Origin: Sphingomonas guangdongensis
Lineage (GTDB): Bacteria > Pseudomonadota > Alphaproteobacteria > Sphingomonadales > Sphingomonadaceae
Direction of reading: 5' to 3'
DNA length: 64,000 nucleotides
Assembly: GCF_900199185.1 (NCBI RefSeq)
Contig: NZ_OBMI01000001.1
Location: 806,001 to 870,000, forward strand
Shown: positions 44,768-53,030 of the stretch, piece after piece
Numbering within the stretch: position 1 is the stretch's first letter
Layout: every line of letters begins with the position of its first letter
Notes under the pieces: model-generated
The model's input: the letters and a program-made list of their open reading frames with translations, nothing else
Database searches by the model: none
What the model was told of the DNA's origin: nothing
Program-made: the position numbers and the translations under genes

Positions 44768-46139
44768 TCCGGTCGCGCTGTCCCCGCGCGACGTTACCCG
44801 CTCAGGGCTCTGCATCGGCTGCGGCAGCTGCGCCGCGCGTCCTGATGGCCGCATGGAATGGGACAGCTACGGGCAGCGCAAGCCCGCGGGCGCGCGCCAG
44901 TCGGAACGCACTGAGGCGTTCGCGCAGACCTGCCCGTTCAGTCCCCACGCCTCCGACGAGAGCGCGATCGCCGACGCCCGCTTCCCGGCGGCGCCGCACG
45001 CCGACGAGCGGCTCGGCCGGTTCGAGGCGGCGTTCGTCGGTCACGTTGCCGAAGGCGACTTTCGCGCGATCGGCAGCTCGGGCGGCATGGTCAGCTGGGT
45101 CGCGGCCGAGCTGCTCCGCACCGGACAAATCGACGGCGTCGCGCACGTCGTCCCAACCGTGCCCACCGACCGCGACGGGCGGCTGTTCCGCTACCGCATC
45201 TCGCGCAGCGCCGGCGAGATCGCGGAAGGATCCAAGTCGCGCTACTACCCCGTCGACTTAGCCGACGTGCTCCAGGAGATCCGCGCGACACCGGGACGCT
45301 ACGCAATCGTCGGGATACCCTGCTTCATCAAGGCGGTGCACCTACTGCGCGCCACTGACCCGGTGATCGCCGAGCGGGTCACCCACACGCTCGGGCTGTT
45401 CTGCGGCCACATGAAGAGCGCGGCGTTCGTCGACAGCTTCGCCTGGCAGCTGGATGCGCCGCGGGCCGACGTCCGCGCGGTGGAGTACCGCCGCAAGGAC
45501 CCGGACCGCCCCGCCAACTGGTACACGGCGCACCTCTCCCTCGCCGACGGCACCGCGCGCTGGCAGGACTGGTGGCACCTGGCCGACGGCGACTGGGGTG
45601 CGGGCTTCTTCCAGAACAGCGCCTGCAACTGGTGCGACGACGTGGTCGCGGAAACCGCCGACGTGTCGTTCGGCGATGCCTGGGTCGAGCCCTACTCGTC
45701 CGACGGGCGCGGCACCAATGTCGCGGTCGTCCGCTCGCCCGCGCTCGCGGCCGCGGTGCGCGCGGCGATCGGCGACGGCCGGCTCGCGCTCACCGAAGTC
45801 GACGCCGCCTTCATCGCCGGCACGCAGGAAGCCGGCTTTCGTCAGCGCCGCCAGGGCCTCGCCTACCGTCTCACCTGGTGGAAACGGGGCATACGGCCGC
45901 GGAAGCGCGTGGCGCCGTCCGCCGCCGGGATCGGCTGGCGGCGCAAGCTCGTCTACCGGCTGCGCTACGGCATCGCGGCGTGGAGCCACCGCCTGGCGCT
46001 CGCTGCACGCATCCTCGGCGTGCCCGCGCTCTACACCGGCTGGGCCCGCACCAGCCTGCGCCTGTACGAGGCGCTGACTTATCACCGCTGGCGGCTGGGC
46101 GCGTGGATCGCGCGGGTTGAAGGCAAGAAGCACAGCTAG
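44760..46139 (+). CDS. FrhB-like iron-sulfur protein (F420 hydrogenase beta domain)
   Basis: 459 residues. Start is a TTG inside the last codons of the pyruvyl transferase gene. A [4Fe-4S] motif occupies C18, C21, C24 and C58 (GLCIGCGSC, TCPFSP). The FrhB core reads AIGSSGGMVSWVAAELL, GIPCFIKAVHLL and LFCGHMKS, and a second Cys pair is in SACNWCDDVV. The C-terminal 110 residues are basic and aromatic and may contact membrane or acceptor. FrhB in methanogens binds FAD and F420; no F420 biosynthesis genes are visible here, so the electron carrier is unknown. Confidence 0.85.
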   Translation: MADPVALSPRDVTRSGLCIGCGSCAARPDGRMEWDSYGQRKPAGARQSERTEAFAQTCPFSPHASDESAIADARFPAAPHADERLGRFEAAFVGHVAEGDFRAIGSSGGMVSWVAAELLRTGQIDGVAHVVPTVPTDRDGRLFRYRISRSAGEIAEGSKSRYYPVDLADVLQEIRATPGRYAIVGIPCFIKAVHLLRATDPVIAERVTHTLGLFCGHMKSAAFVDSFAWQLDAPRADVRAVEYRRKDPDRPANWYTAHLSLADGTARWQDWWHLADGDWGAGFFQNSACNWCDDVVAETADVSFGDAWVEPYSSDGRGTNVAVVRSPALAAAVRAAIGDGRLALTEVDAAFIAGTQEAGFRQRRQGLAYRLTWWKRGIRPRKRVAPSAAGIGWRRKLVYRLRYGIAAWSHRLALAARILGVPALYTGWARTSLRLYEALTYHRWRLGAWIARVEGKKHS

Positions 46140-46240
46140 CCGTCATGCCAGTGCAGGCTGGCATCCATGTCTGTCCCGACTGGCGGTGCCGTATCGAACG
46201 ATCGCAACAGACATTGACCCAGCCTTCGCCGGAGTGACGG
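46140..46240. repeat. palindromic element after the glycan locus
   Basis: Imperfect outer arms, about 33 bases each, begin CCGTCA and end TGACGG, facing each other across about 37 bases. Inside the left arm is a 7-bp hairpin (46145-46151 with 46158-46164). It starts at the stop codon of the FrhB-like gene and may act as its terminator. The CGTCA...GGCTGG ends match the element at 29593. Confidence 0.65.
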
Positions 46241-46317
46241 GAAGGTGCCGGGTCAAGTCCGGGGTGAGGGGAAGTTGGGCGCTTGCTCCGCTCCCTCACT
46301 CGTCCATACTCTGCCGC

Positions 46318-47592
46318 ATGACGCTCACCCGCCGCTGGTTTGCCAATCCCCTTTGGCAGCGTGTCATCGGCGGCCTCGCGCTCGGAGTCCTCATCGGCGT
46401 GTTCGCCCCCACGGCGGCGCCTTACCTGGCCGTGTTCGGCGAGCTGTTCGTCCGCGCGATCCGGATGCTGGTCGTGCCCGTCGTGCTGGTCACGATCGCC
46501 GCGGGGATCACGGCACTCGGCGACGTCCGCCGGCTGGGCAGCGTGGGCGCGCGAACGGTTGCGCTGTTCGCGTTCACCACGCTTGTCGCGGTCGCGGTCG
46601 GCATAGCGGCGGGGCTGCTACTCCGCCCAGGCGAAGGCGCGGCACTCGCCGGCGTCGCCCCGCACGCGCTCGGACCGGCGGTGACGCCCTACCAGCAACT
46701 CGTCGGCATCGTGCCCGTCAACATTGTGGAGGCACTGGCGAAGGGCGACATGCTCGCGATCATCTTCACCGCCGTCCTGCTCGGCATCGGCACCCTCGCC
46801 GCCGGAGAGGCGGGACGCCCGGTCGCCGACCTGCTCGCCGGCCTGTCGGCGGTGCTGTTCCGCATCGTCGGGATCGTGATGGAGTTCACGCCGATCGGCG
46901 TGCTCGCGCTGATCGCCAATGCAATCGCGACGGCCGGCCTGGGCGTCTTCACCAACATCGGCTGGCTCGCGCTCTGCGTCGTCATCGGCTCGCTCGCGCA
47001 GATGGCGCTGGTTCACGCCCCCCTGCTCCGTGCCGTCGCGCGAATAGGACCAGTGCGCTTCTACCGCGGGATCGTGGAGGCGCTCGCCGTCGCCTTCTCC
47101 ACCGCGTCCTCGTCCGCGACGCTCCCCGTTGCGCTCAGGGTCGCGCAGACCCGGCTCGGCCTCGACCGCGCGGTCGCCTCCACCGTGCTGCCGCTCGGGG
47201 CGAGCATCGGCAAGGACGGCACGGCAATGTACGTCGGGCTGCTCGGCCAGTTCGCGCTCCAGGCGCTCGGCGTCGTGCCCGACGGCGCGATGCTCGCGAC
47301 CATGCTGGTGACCGGCGCACTTGCCGCTTTCGGCACCGCGCCCGTGCCCTCCGCGTCCCTGTTCATGCTCGCGGCGATGCTCGGCGCAGTCGGCGTGTCG
47401 GCGGAGGGCACCGCGCTCGTCGTCGGCCTGGTGCTACCCTTCGACCGGCTGCTCGACATGACCCGCACCGTGCCGAGCGCGAGCGCCAACCTGACCGTTG
47501 CCGCCTGCGTCGATCGACTGCAACGTCCGCAACAGCGTGACGAGCAGCCCGCCGGCGATCAGCAGGTAGAGCCCGAGCCCGCTCCACGCTGA
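46318..47592 (+). CDS. dicarboxylate/amino acid:cation symporter (DAACS)
   Basis: 424 residues with about eight membrane helices. The family signatures are visible: RMLVVPVVLVTIAAGI, the serine-rich hairpin AFSTASSSATLPVA, LPLGASIGKDGTAMYVG and DMTRTVPSAS. Substrates are likely C4-dicarboxylates or glutamate. The normal fold ends near AACVDRL. The remaining hydrophilic tail (QRDEQPAGDQQVEPEPAPR) lies antisense to the 3' end of the next gene, giving a 159-base convergent overlap. The ATG at 46318 (MTLTRRWFANPLW) is the family start. Confidence 0.9.
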   Translation: MTLTRRWFANPLWQRVIGGLALGVLIGVFAPTAAPYLAVFGELFVRAIRMLVVPVVLVTIAAGITALGDVRRLGSVGARTVALFAFTTLVAVAVGIAAGLLLRPGEGAALAGVAPHALGPAVTPYQQLVGIVPVNIVEALAKGDMLAIIFTAVLLGIGTLAAGEAGRPVADLLAGLSAVLFRIVGIVMEFTPIGVLALIANAIATAGLGVFTNIGWLALCVVIGSLAQMALVHAPLLRAVARIGPVRFYRGIVEALAVAFSTASSSATLPVALRVAQTRLGLDRAVASTVLPLGASIGKDGTAMYVGLLGQFALQALGVVPDGAMLATMLVTGALAAFGTAPVPSASLFMLAAMLGAVGVSAEGTALVVGLVLPFDRLLDMTRTVPSASANLTVAACVDRLQRPQQRDEQPAGDQQVEPEPAPR

Positions 47593-48933
47593 CCATCCCC
47601 ACCATTCGTTCGGCAAGGTGCGCAAGTATCCGCCAGCGAAGCGCCCCACGATCACGTCGCTCCACAGCGGAAAGGCACCGGTGCCGCCGCTCGTCACCTC
47701 CGCCGCCGCGATCACCAGGTTGACCGCGATCGACAGCGTGAGCAGCGCCACCGTCAGCACCCGCCACTCGGTCGCGCGAAACGCCTGCCAGGCGGGGGCG
47801 AGGCCGACCGCGAGAAAGGCGAGCGCGGGCACCGCGTGGCGCGCGCCGGTCGAGTTGCCGCCGTCCCAGTAGACATAGGCGGCGTTGTACGCGATCGCGG
47901 CGACCGCCCCCGCCAGCGCCATGACGCCGACGTCGCGGGTTGCCGGGGCCCGGATCAGCCGTGCGATCCCGACGAGCGCGGTCAGCATGACCGGCGCCAC
48001 CCACACCAGCCCCCGCCGCGTGCCGAGCGTCACCTCCCACAGCACGTCTGGACGCGGGTAGGTCAGCCCGAACAGCCCCTGGCGCATCCCGTCCCAGCCG
48101 ACCACGCCCTGGTAGCCGAGCCGAAAGGGCGCACCGTGCGCCAGCCAGTTGTAGCCGAGCAGCACCGCGCCCGCGAGCAGCGCCGGCGCCACCGCGGCAC
48201 CGATCGCGCGGGCCCGGACGGGGGGCGGAAAGCGCCACAGTCGCACAAGCGCCCAGCCGCCGATCACCGCACCCCCGATCGCCGCAGGATATTCGATCAC
48301 AACTGCCCAGCCGAGCGCTGCTCCGGCCACGGCGGCCAGGCCCACGCGCGATTCGGTTCCTTCCGTCCCCCGCCACACCGCCCAGATCGCGACAACGAAC
48401 AGTGCCGCGACCGGAGCGTGCCCGAACAGCGTCGTCGACCAGCCCCACATCGGCGATCCGAGCGCAAAGCCGAGGCTCGCGAAGACGCCCGCCGCCGCAG
48501 AGCCGCCGAGGGCGGTACCCAGATCGAACAGCAGCACCGCCGCGGCCGCGGTCAGCAGCGCCGCGCCGGTCATGGTGGCGAGCTTCAGGCGCAGGCGGAG
48601 GAAGCGGTCGGCGGCCGGATCATAGGGGGAAAAGGACAGATCGGCGGATCGCATGCCGCTCGTGGCCTCCGCCGCCCAGACCGCCGGCAGCGCCATCAGC
48701 GTCGTACCCGGAGCCTTGTCGGAGTAGAAATGGTCGCCGAACTGCGCCTTGTCGATGGTCAGCGGGGCGAAGCGGTCGATCCGCGCGCTGCCATCCTCCG
48801 CGATGGTGATGGCAGCGAACAGCCGCGTCGCGTTGTTCGCGTTCCACTCCCACGATCCGAACCACGCGCACGACAGCCACACCAGCACCAGGATCAGCCC
48901 GGCCACCCGGCCGGGCCGCGCTGCCTCGCTCAC
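47434..48933 (-). CDS. polytopic membrane protein, glycosyltransferase-like (GT-C?)
   Basis: About 499 residues with 10-12 hydrophobic helices. After the first helix there is a periplasmic segment with DHFYSDKAPGTTLMALPAVW. Such Lys/Asp loops in an ArnT/PMT-like layout suggest a GT-C family lipid-linked sugar transferase, but no firm catalytic motif is recognised. The GTG start at 48933 overlaps the upstream stop (GTGA). The C-terminal tail is antisense to the symporter tail. Whether it serves the glycan locus 1.5 kb away is unknown. Confidence 0.7.
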   Translation of the reverse strand: MSEAARPGRVAGLILVLVWLSCAWFGSWEWNANNATRLFAAITIAEDGSARIDRFAPLTIDKAQFGDHFYSDKAPGTTLMALPAVWAAEATSGMRSADLSFSPYDPAADRFLRLRLKLATMTGAALLTAAAAVLLFDLGTALGGSAAAGVFASLGFALGSPMWGWSTTLFGHAPVAALFVVAIWAVWRGTEGTESRVGLAAVAGAALGWAVVIEYPAAIGGAVIGGWALVRLWRFPPPVRARAIGAAVAPALLAGAVLLGYNWLAHGAPFRLGYQGVVGWDGMRQGLFGLTYPRPDVLWEVTLGTRRGLVWVAPVMLTALVGIARLIRAPATRDVGVMALAGAVAAIAYNAAYVYWDGGNSTGARHAVPALAFLAVGLAPAWQAFRATEWRVLTVALLTLSIAVNLVIAAAEVTSGGTGAFPLWSDVIVGRFAGGYLRTLPNEWWGWSAWSGLGLYLLIAGGLLVTLLRTLQSIDAGGNGQVGARARHGAGHVEQPVEG

Positions 48934-49445
48934 CCGAACAGCCAGTGGCCAAGCAGCCGATTGAAGGGGAAGGTGAAGAAGCCGGCGATCAGCAGCGCTC
49001 CCGTGACCATGCCCCGCACGGCCGCGCGGTGCCCCGCGACGTTGTGCCGCCGCGCGTGCCACCACAGCAGCGGCACCTGCACCAGCGTCCAGAGTGAAAG
49101 CAGGTGGATCCAGCTCCAGGAGCCGTTCACCGTGTGGATGCGGAACGACAAGAGCGCGGTTGCGATCATCGCCGCGACCCAGACCGTCCCGAGCACCCGG
49201 TGCGACCGATCACCGCGGCGCCGCAGCATCAGTGGCACGGTGAGCACTAATGCAACAACGATCGTCGCGATGTGTGGCCAAATCGCCGCGGGCACCTGCC
49301 CCCATTCGGCGCGGCCGCGCAGCAAGGCGGCGAGGACGAACACCAGCAGCACGCCGGCCCCGATGCCGAGCAGCCGCTCGAACCGGTCGGGCGCGAGCGA
49401 CACGCGCCGCGCCGGTGCGATCGTCGGTTCCGCCAGTGTCGCCAT
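48930..49445 (-). CDS. DUF2306 family membrane protein
   Basis: 171 residues with four predicted helices (GAGVLLVFVLAALLRG, IATIVVALVLTVPLML, VAAMIATALLSF and WTLVQVPLLWWHARRH). The HRVLGTVW and HARRHNVAGHRAAVRGMVTG segments carry repeated His on the cytoplasmic side. This is the DUF2306 pattern, often proposed to be haem-related; no function is proven. It is coupled to the large membrane protein downstream by a 4-base overlap. Confidence 0.78.
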   Translation of the reverse strand: MATLAEPTIAPARRVSLAPDRFERLLGIGAGVLLVFVLAALLRGRAEWGQVPAAIWPHIATIVVALVLTVPLMLRRRGDRSHRVLGTVWVAAMIATALLSFRIHTVNGSWSWIHLLSLWTLVQVPLLWWHARRHNVAGHRAAVRGMVTGALLIAGFFTFPFNRLLGHWLFG

Positions 49446-49512
49446 GCGCGTTCCCCCCGAACAGCCCGGATGCCACGCTATCGCGGTGCCGAAGGGCGCG
49501 CAACGAGTCGCT

Positions 49513-50613
49513 TCACTGCGGCGACCAGACCGTCACCTCGCTTCCGAAGATGACCGGCCGAGGCAGGCCGAAGATGAAGTAGGGGCTGAGCAGCGGCGGC
49601 GCGCCCGCGGCATCGAGCCGCCCCTGCTGGTCCGCGTCGAGTGCAATGTCGAGCGCGGCGACGTTCTCGTGGAGCTGCTCTGCCCGGCTCGCGCCGACCA
49701 GCACCGACGACACGCCGGGTCGACCTGCGACCCAGGCGAGCGCGACCTGCGCCATGGGCCGCCCGAGCTCCGCCGCCACCGCGCGCAGCACGTCGACCAC
49801 GTCGAAGTTCGCTTCCGTGAAAAGCATGCCCCCGAACGGATTGTCGCCATTCAGCCGCCCGTCGCTGCCGCCCGTCGGCGTCTCGCCCGCCGCATCGGGG
49901 ACGCCGCCCGCCGGTCCTGCATCGCGCAGCTTCTCGCGCCCGTACTTGCCCGTCAGCAGCCCGGCCGCGAGCGGGCTCCACGGCACCAGCCCGAGCCCGA
50001 GCGCCTGCCCCGCCGGCACCACGTCGAGCTCGACCCCGCGATCGAGCAGGTTGTAGCTGTACTGCAATCCGATCGGCGCGGGCAGGCCGTGCGCCTGCGC
50101 CAGCGTCGCGACCTGTGCGACATACCAGGCAGGCGCGTTGGAGAAGCCGTAGTAGAGGATGTCGCCCCGTGCGACCGCGTCGGTCAGCGCCCGCAGCACC
50201 TCCTCGACCGGCGTTGTCCGGTCCCAGACGTGACCCCAGAACAGGTCGATCCGATCGGTGCCGAGCCGCCGCAGCGATCCTTCGATGCCGTCCCGGATGT
50301 TGCGCGCGCTGTTGCCGCCCGCGAGCGGATTGCCGGGCGTGCGCGCGAAGCCCGCCTTGGTCGCGATCACCAGCCGGTCGCGGAGCCCGCGCGCCGCGAC
50401 GAACCGGCCGAGCATGGTCTCGCTATCGCCGCCGGAGTAGACATCGGCCGTGTCGATGAAGTTGCCGCCGGCATCGACATAGGCGTCGAAGATGGTGCGC
50501 GAGGTCGCCTCGTCCGCGCCCCAGCGTCCCGCGCCGAACGTCATGGTGCCGAGCGCGAGCGGGCTGACGGCGAGCCCGGAGCGGCCGAGCGTGCGATAGT
50601 GGGTGAGGTCCAT
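49513..50613 (-). CDS. aldo/keto reductase
   Basis: 366 residues, NADPH-dependent (beta/alpha)8 barrel. It starts MDLTHYRTLGRSGLAVSPLA; the catalytic Asp and Tyr are in NFIDTADVYSGGDSE, Lys in IATKAGF and the fourth residue near DLFWGHVWDR (His). NADPH-binding ends are LVPWSPLAAGLLTGKYG and SVLVGASRAEQLHENVAAL. It faces a LysR gene across 96 bases, a common arrangement in which the regulator controls the enzyme in response to an aldehyde or ketone. Confidence 0.92.
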   Translation of the reverse strand: MDLTHYRTLGRSGLAVSPLALGTMTFGAGRWGADEATSRTIFDAYVDAGGNFIDTADVYSGGDSETMLGRFVAARGLRDRLVIATKAGFARTPGNPLAGGNSARNIRDGIEGSLRRLGTDRIDLFWGHVWDRTTPVEEVLRALTDAVARGDILYYGFSNAPAWYVAQVATLAQAHGLPAPIGLQYSYNLLDRGVELDVVPAGQALGLGLVPWSPLAAGLLTGKYGREKLRDAGPAGGVPDAAGETPTGGSDGRLNGDNPFGGMLFTEANFDVVDVLRAVAAELGRPMAQVALAWVAGRPGVSSVLVGASRAEQLHENVAALDIALDADQQGRLDAAGAPPLLSPYFIFGLPRPVIFGSEVTVWSPQ

Positions 50614-50709
50614 TGCTGTATCTCCTGCGTGACTGCGCCCGAGATAGCGGTGCCGGTCCAACCCGATTAGGACGGGATTTCCGCAAGGGCTTGTGAGTAG
50701 GATGCAGCA

Positions 50710-51630
50710 ATGAGACGGGGCGATCTGGATGACCTGGCGGCGTTCGCGGCCGTCGCCCGCGCGCGCAGCTTCACCCGCGCCGCCGCCGAGCTCGGGCTTT
50801 CCCCTTCGGCGCTCAGCCATGCGATGCGCGCGCTGGAACAGCGGCTCGGCGTCCGCCTGCTCGCGCGCACCACACGCAGCGTCGCACCGACGACGGCGGG
50901 GGAGCGGCTGCTGCAGTCGCTGGGGCCGGCGCTCGCGCAGGTGGCGCAGGGACTTGCCGGACTGGCCGACTGGCGCGGCGCCCCGTCGGGCACGCTGCGG
51001 CTGACCACCTTCTGCTCGGGCGCGCGGCTGGTGCTGGCGCCCGCGCTGCCACGTTTTCTGCGCGACCACCCCGACGTGTCCGTCGAGGTGGTTGTGGAAG
51101 AGCGGCTGGGCGACCTCGTCGCGGGCGGGTTCGACGCCGGCATCCGACTGGGCGAGACGGTCGACCGCGACATGGTGGCGGTCCGGGTCGGCCCGGACCT
51201 CAGGACCGTGGTGGTCGGCACGCCCGAGTATTTCTCCAGACATCCGAAGCCGCGCTCACCCGACGAGCTGTCGGAACACCGCTGCGTCAACTACCGCCTG
51301 TCAGGCGGCGACGGCGGACTGCTGCCGTGGGAGTTCGAGCGCGACGGTCGCGAGGTCAAGGTACGTCCGTCCAGCCAGCTAGTGTCGACGGACGAGGTGC
51401 TGTCCGGCGCTGCGGTCCGCGCCGGCGCCGGTCTCGGCTATATGTTCGAGGTCGACGTGGCGGCGGAGATCGCCGACGGGCGGCTGATCCAGGTCCTGGA
51501 CGACTGGTGCGTGCCGTTCCCCGGCCTGTACCTCTACTATCCGAACCGGCAGGTCACGCCGGCGCTGCGCGCGCTGATCGACGCGCTACGCTGGCCGGCG
51601 GACAGACCCGCGGCTCAGTTCGGGACGTAG
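50710..51630 (+). CDS. LysR family transcriptional regulator
   Basis: 306 residues. The winged helix-turn-helix covers about 5-65 ([20 protein letters not shown]), followed by the co-inducer domain ([39 protein letters not shown]). It is divergent from the aldo/keto reductase, whose expression it may control; a TCC-N10-GGA dyad at about 50657-50672 is a weak operator candidate. Its stop overlaps the stop region of the convergent secreted-protein gene by 16 bases. Confidence 0.92.
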   Translation: MRRGDLDDLAAFAAVARARSFTRAAAELGLSPSALSHAMRALEQRLGVRLLARTTRSVAPTTAGERLLQSLGPALAQVAQGLAGLADWRGAPSGTLRLTTFCSGARLVLAPALPRFLRDHPDVSVEVVVEERLGDLVAGGFDAGIRLGETVDRDMVAVRVGPDLRTVVVGTPEYFSRHPKPRSPDELSEHRCVNYRLSGGDGGLLPWEFERDGREVKVRPSSQLVSTDEVLSGAAVRAGAGLGYMFEVDVAAEIADGRLIQVLDDWCVPFPGLYLYYPNRQVTPALRALIDALRWPADRPAAQFGT

Positions 51631-52004
51631 GCGCGGTCAGCGCGTGCCTTCGCGGCGTTCTCGCGCCGCGCGGCGCCGAACTGCTGGTTGGCGCAGCCGA
51701 TGCCGCCACCCGGGCCGACCGTCGAGCAACTGCCGATCCCCGTCGCGCCGACCGACAGTGCGCCCTCCGCCTTGGTCGCCCAGGCCTGGTACTCGGGCTT
51801 GATCTCGGGATTTCGCAACTCCTTGGGCACGCGGAACTGCTCGCCCGCGTCGCGGCGCTGACAGACGACGATCTCGTCGCCCTCGGCGTTGGTCGGGCAC
51901 TTCTGGTCGCCGTAGACGATCGTCACGCCGTTCACCGGCGCATCCTGCGCCAGTGCCGGCAGCGGTGCCGCGGCGAGCGCAGCGAGGGTCAAGAGGGCCT
52001 TCAT
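51615..52004 (-). CDS. hypothetical secreted protein, sphingomonad type
   Basis: 129 residues. A signal peptide ([20 protein letters not shown]) is followed by [20 protein letters not shown], a CxxN-GDEIVVC pattern I know from many uncharacterised sphingomonad periplasmic proteins. Two further Cys occur in [20 protein letters not shown], so two disulfides are possible. AGGAG lies seven bases before the ATG at 52004; an ATG six bases upstream is too close to it. It follows coq7 by 11 bases. Confidence 0.78.
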   Translation of the reverse strand: MKALLTLAALAAAPLPALAQDAPVNGVTIVYGDQKCPTNAEGDEIVVCQRRDAGEQFRVPKELRNPEIKPEYQAWATKAEGALSVGATGIGSCSTVGPGGGIGCANQQFGAARRENAAKARADRAYVPN

Positions 52005-52015
52005 CACCATTCTCC

Positions 52016-52552
52016 TCAAATCCGCGTTGCCACGCCGATCGCCGCGCGGCACCCGAACCGGATCAGCGCGGACAGCACCGGATAGCCGAACGCGCGCTCC
52101 GCGCCATGCTCCAGCGCCAGGTCGCGGTGCTCGAGCTCCTCAGCCTGGAAGCGCGCGATCGCCTCCGACAACTCGGGATCGTCGTCGCCCAGGTCGCGAA
52201 GCTGCTGGGCATAGTGCTCGTCGATCTCGGTCTCGACCGCGGCGGTGCACGCCATCGCCGCCTCCGGCCCGATCGCCGCCGTCACCGCGCCGAGCGCGTA
52301 GCCCGCGATGTGCCAAAACGGCTGGAACAGCGTCGGGCGGACGCCGCGGCGCACGATCATGTCGTCGAAGAAGGCGCGGTGCACCACCTCCTGCGCCTCC
52401 ATGTGCGCGATCTTGCGCGCCATCGGGTGGCGGTCGCCCATCACCGCGAGCTGCCCGGCATAGATCCGGGTCGCGCCGAATTCCCCCGCCTGGTCGACGC
52501 GGATCATCGCCTCCACCGGCTCGCGTCGGTCACCGGGACGCCAGCGCCTCAC
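52016..52552 (-). CDS. coq7: demethoxyubiquinone hydroxylase family protein Coq7
   Basis: 178-residue di-iron hydroxylase for a late ubiquinone step. The ligands are spread over two ferritin-like repeats: E24 in [15 protein letters not shown]52-A-Q-E-V-V-H58, then VETEIDEHY and [10 protein letters not shown]. The GTG start at 52552 overlaps the dsbB stop by four bases. Length and motifs are normal for the alphaproteobacterial form. Other ubiquinone genes are not in this window. Confidence 0.92.
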   Translation of the reverse strand: MRRWRPGDRREPVEAMIRVDQAGEFGATRIYAGQLAVMGDRHPMARKIAHMEAQEVVHRAFFDDMIVRRGVRPTLFQPFWHIAGYALGAVTAAIGPEAAMACTAAVETEIDEHYAQQLRDLGDDDPELSEAIARFQAEELEHRDLALEHGAERAFGYPVLSALIRFGCRAAIGVATRI

Positions 52553-53022
52553 CGCTTCACCGCCAGCCGCGCGACCGTCACGGCGCCGATCAGCGAGATC
52601 AGCGCATTCCATCCAGCAAGCGAGATGCCGACGAGCCGCCACTGCGCCACGTCGCAGCGCACCATCGGAGCCGCCAGGATGTTCTTCAGCATGTCCTCCG
52701 TGCTCCCGCCCATCCGAACCGTCGAGGTGCAGCCGGTGATTCCCGGCCACCAGCCATATTCCACGCCGGCGTGGAAGACGCCGATCAGACCGGAAATGGC
52801 GATCGCGGCCGCCGCGAGCAAGACCAGCGCGCGCCGCGCGGGCACCGGCAGCAGGAACGCGAGCAGCGCCAGCGCGATTGCTGCGTAGTGGGGCCAGCGC
52901 TGCCAGTGGCACATCTCGCACGGATAAAGCCCGCCCAGATACTGGGAGCCGAGCGCGCCCGCCATCAGCGCCGCCGGGACCAGCAGCGCCAGGCGATTGG
53001 CGGTGAGCAGCCCGTGGCGCAA
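52549..53022 (-). CDS. dsbB: disulfide bond formation protein B
   Basis: 157 residues with four membrane helices. The quinone-linked pair is C35-E-M-C38 in GLYPCEMCHWQRWPHY. The second periplasmic pair is C98 (GITGCTS) and C123 (MVRCDVAQW). It would reoxidise DsbA with ubiquinone. The start is TTG at 53022, 8 bases after the ctpA stop. No DsbA gene is in the window. Its coupling to coq7 is consistent with quinone-dependent oxidation. Confidence 0.92.
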   Translation of the reverse strand: MRHGLLTANRLALLVPAALMAGALGSQYLGGLYPCEMCHWQRWPHYAAIALALLAFLLPVPARRALVLLAAAAIAISGLIGVFHAGVEYGWWPGITGCTSTVRMGGSTEDMLKNILAAPMVRCDVAQWRLVGISLAGWNALISLIGAVTVARLAVKR

Positions 53023-53030
53023 GCGGCCGC

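Noticed and set aside
47836..50670. 944-codon open frame antisense to two membrane proteins and the aldo/keto reductase
   Set aside because: Composition is low-complexity Arg/Pro and no domain is recognisable. The three minus-strand genes are well supported.
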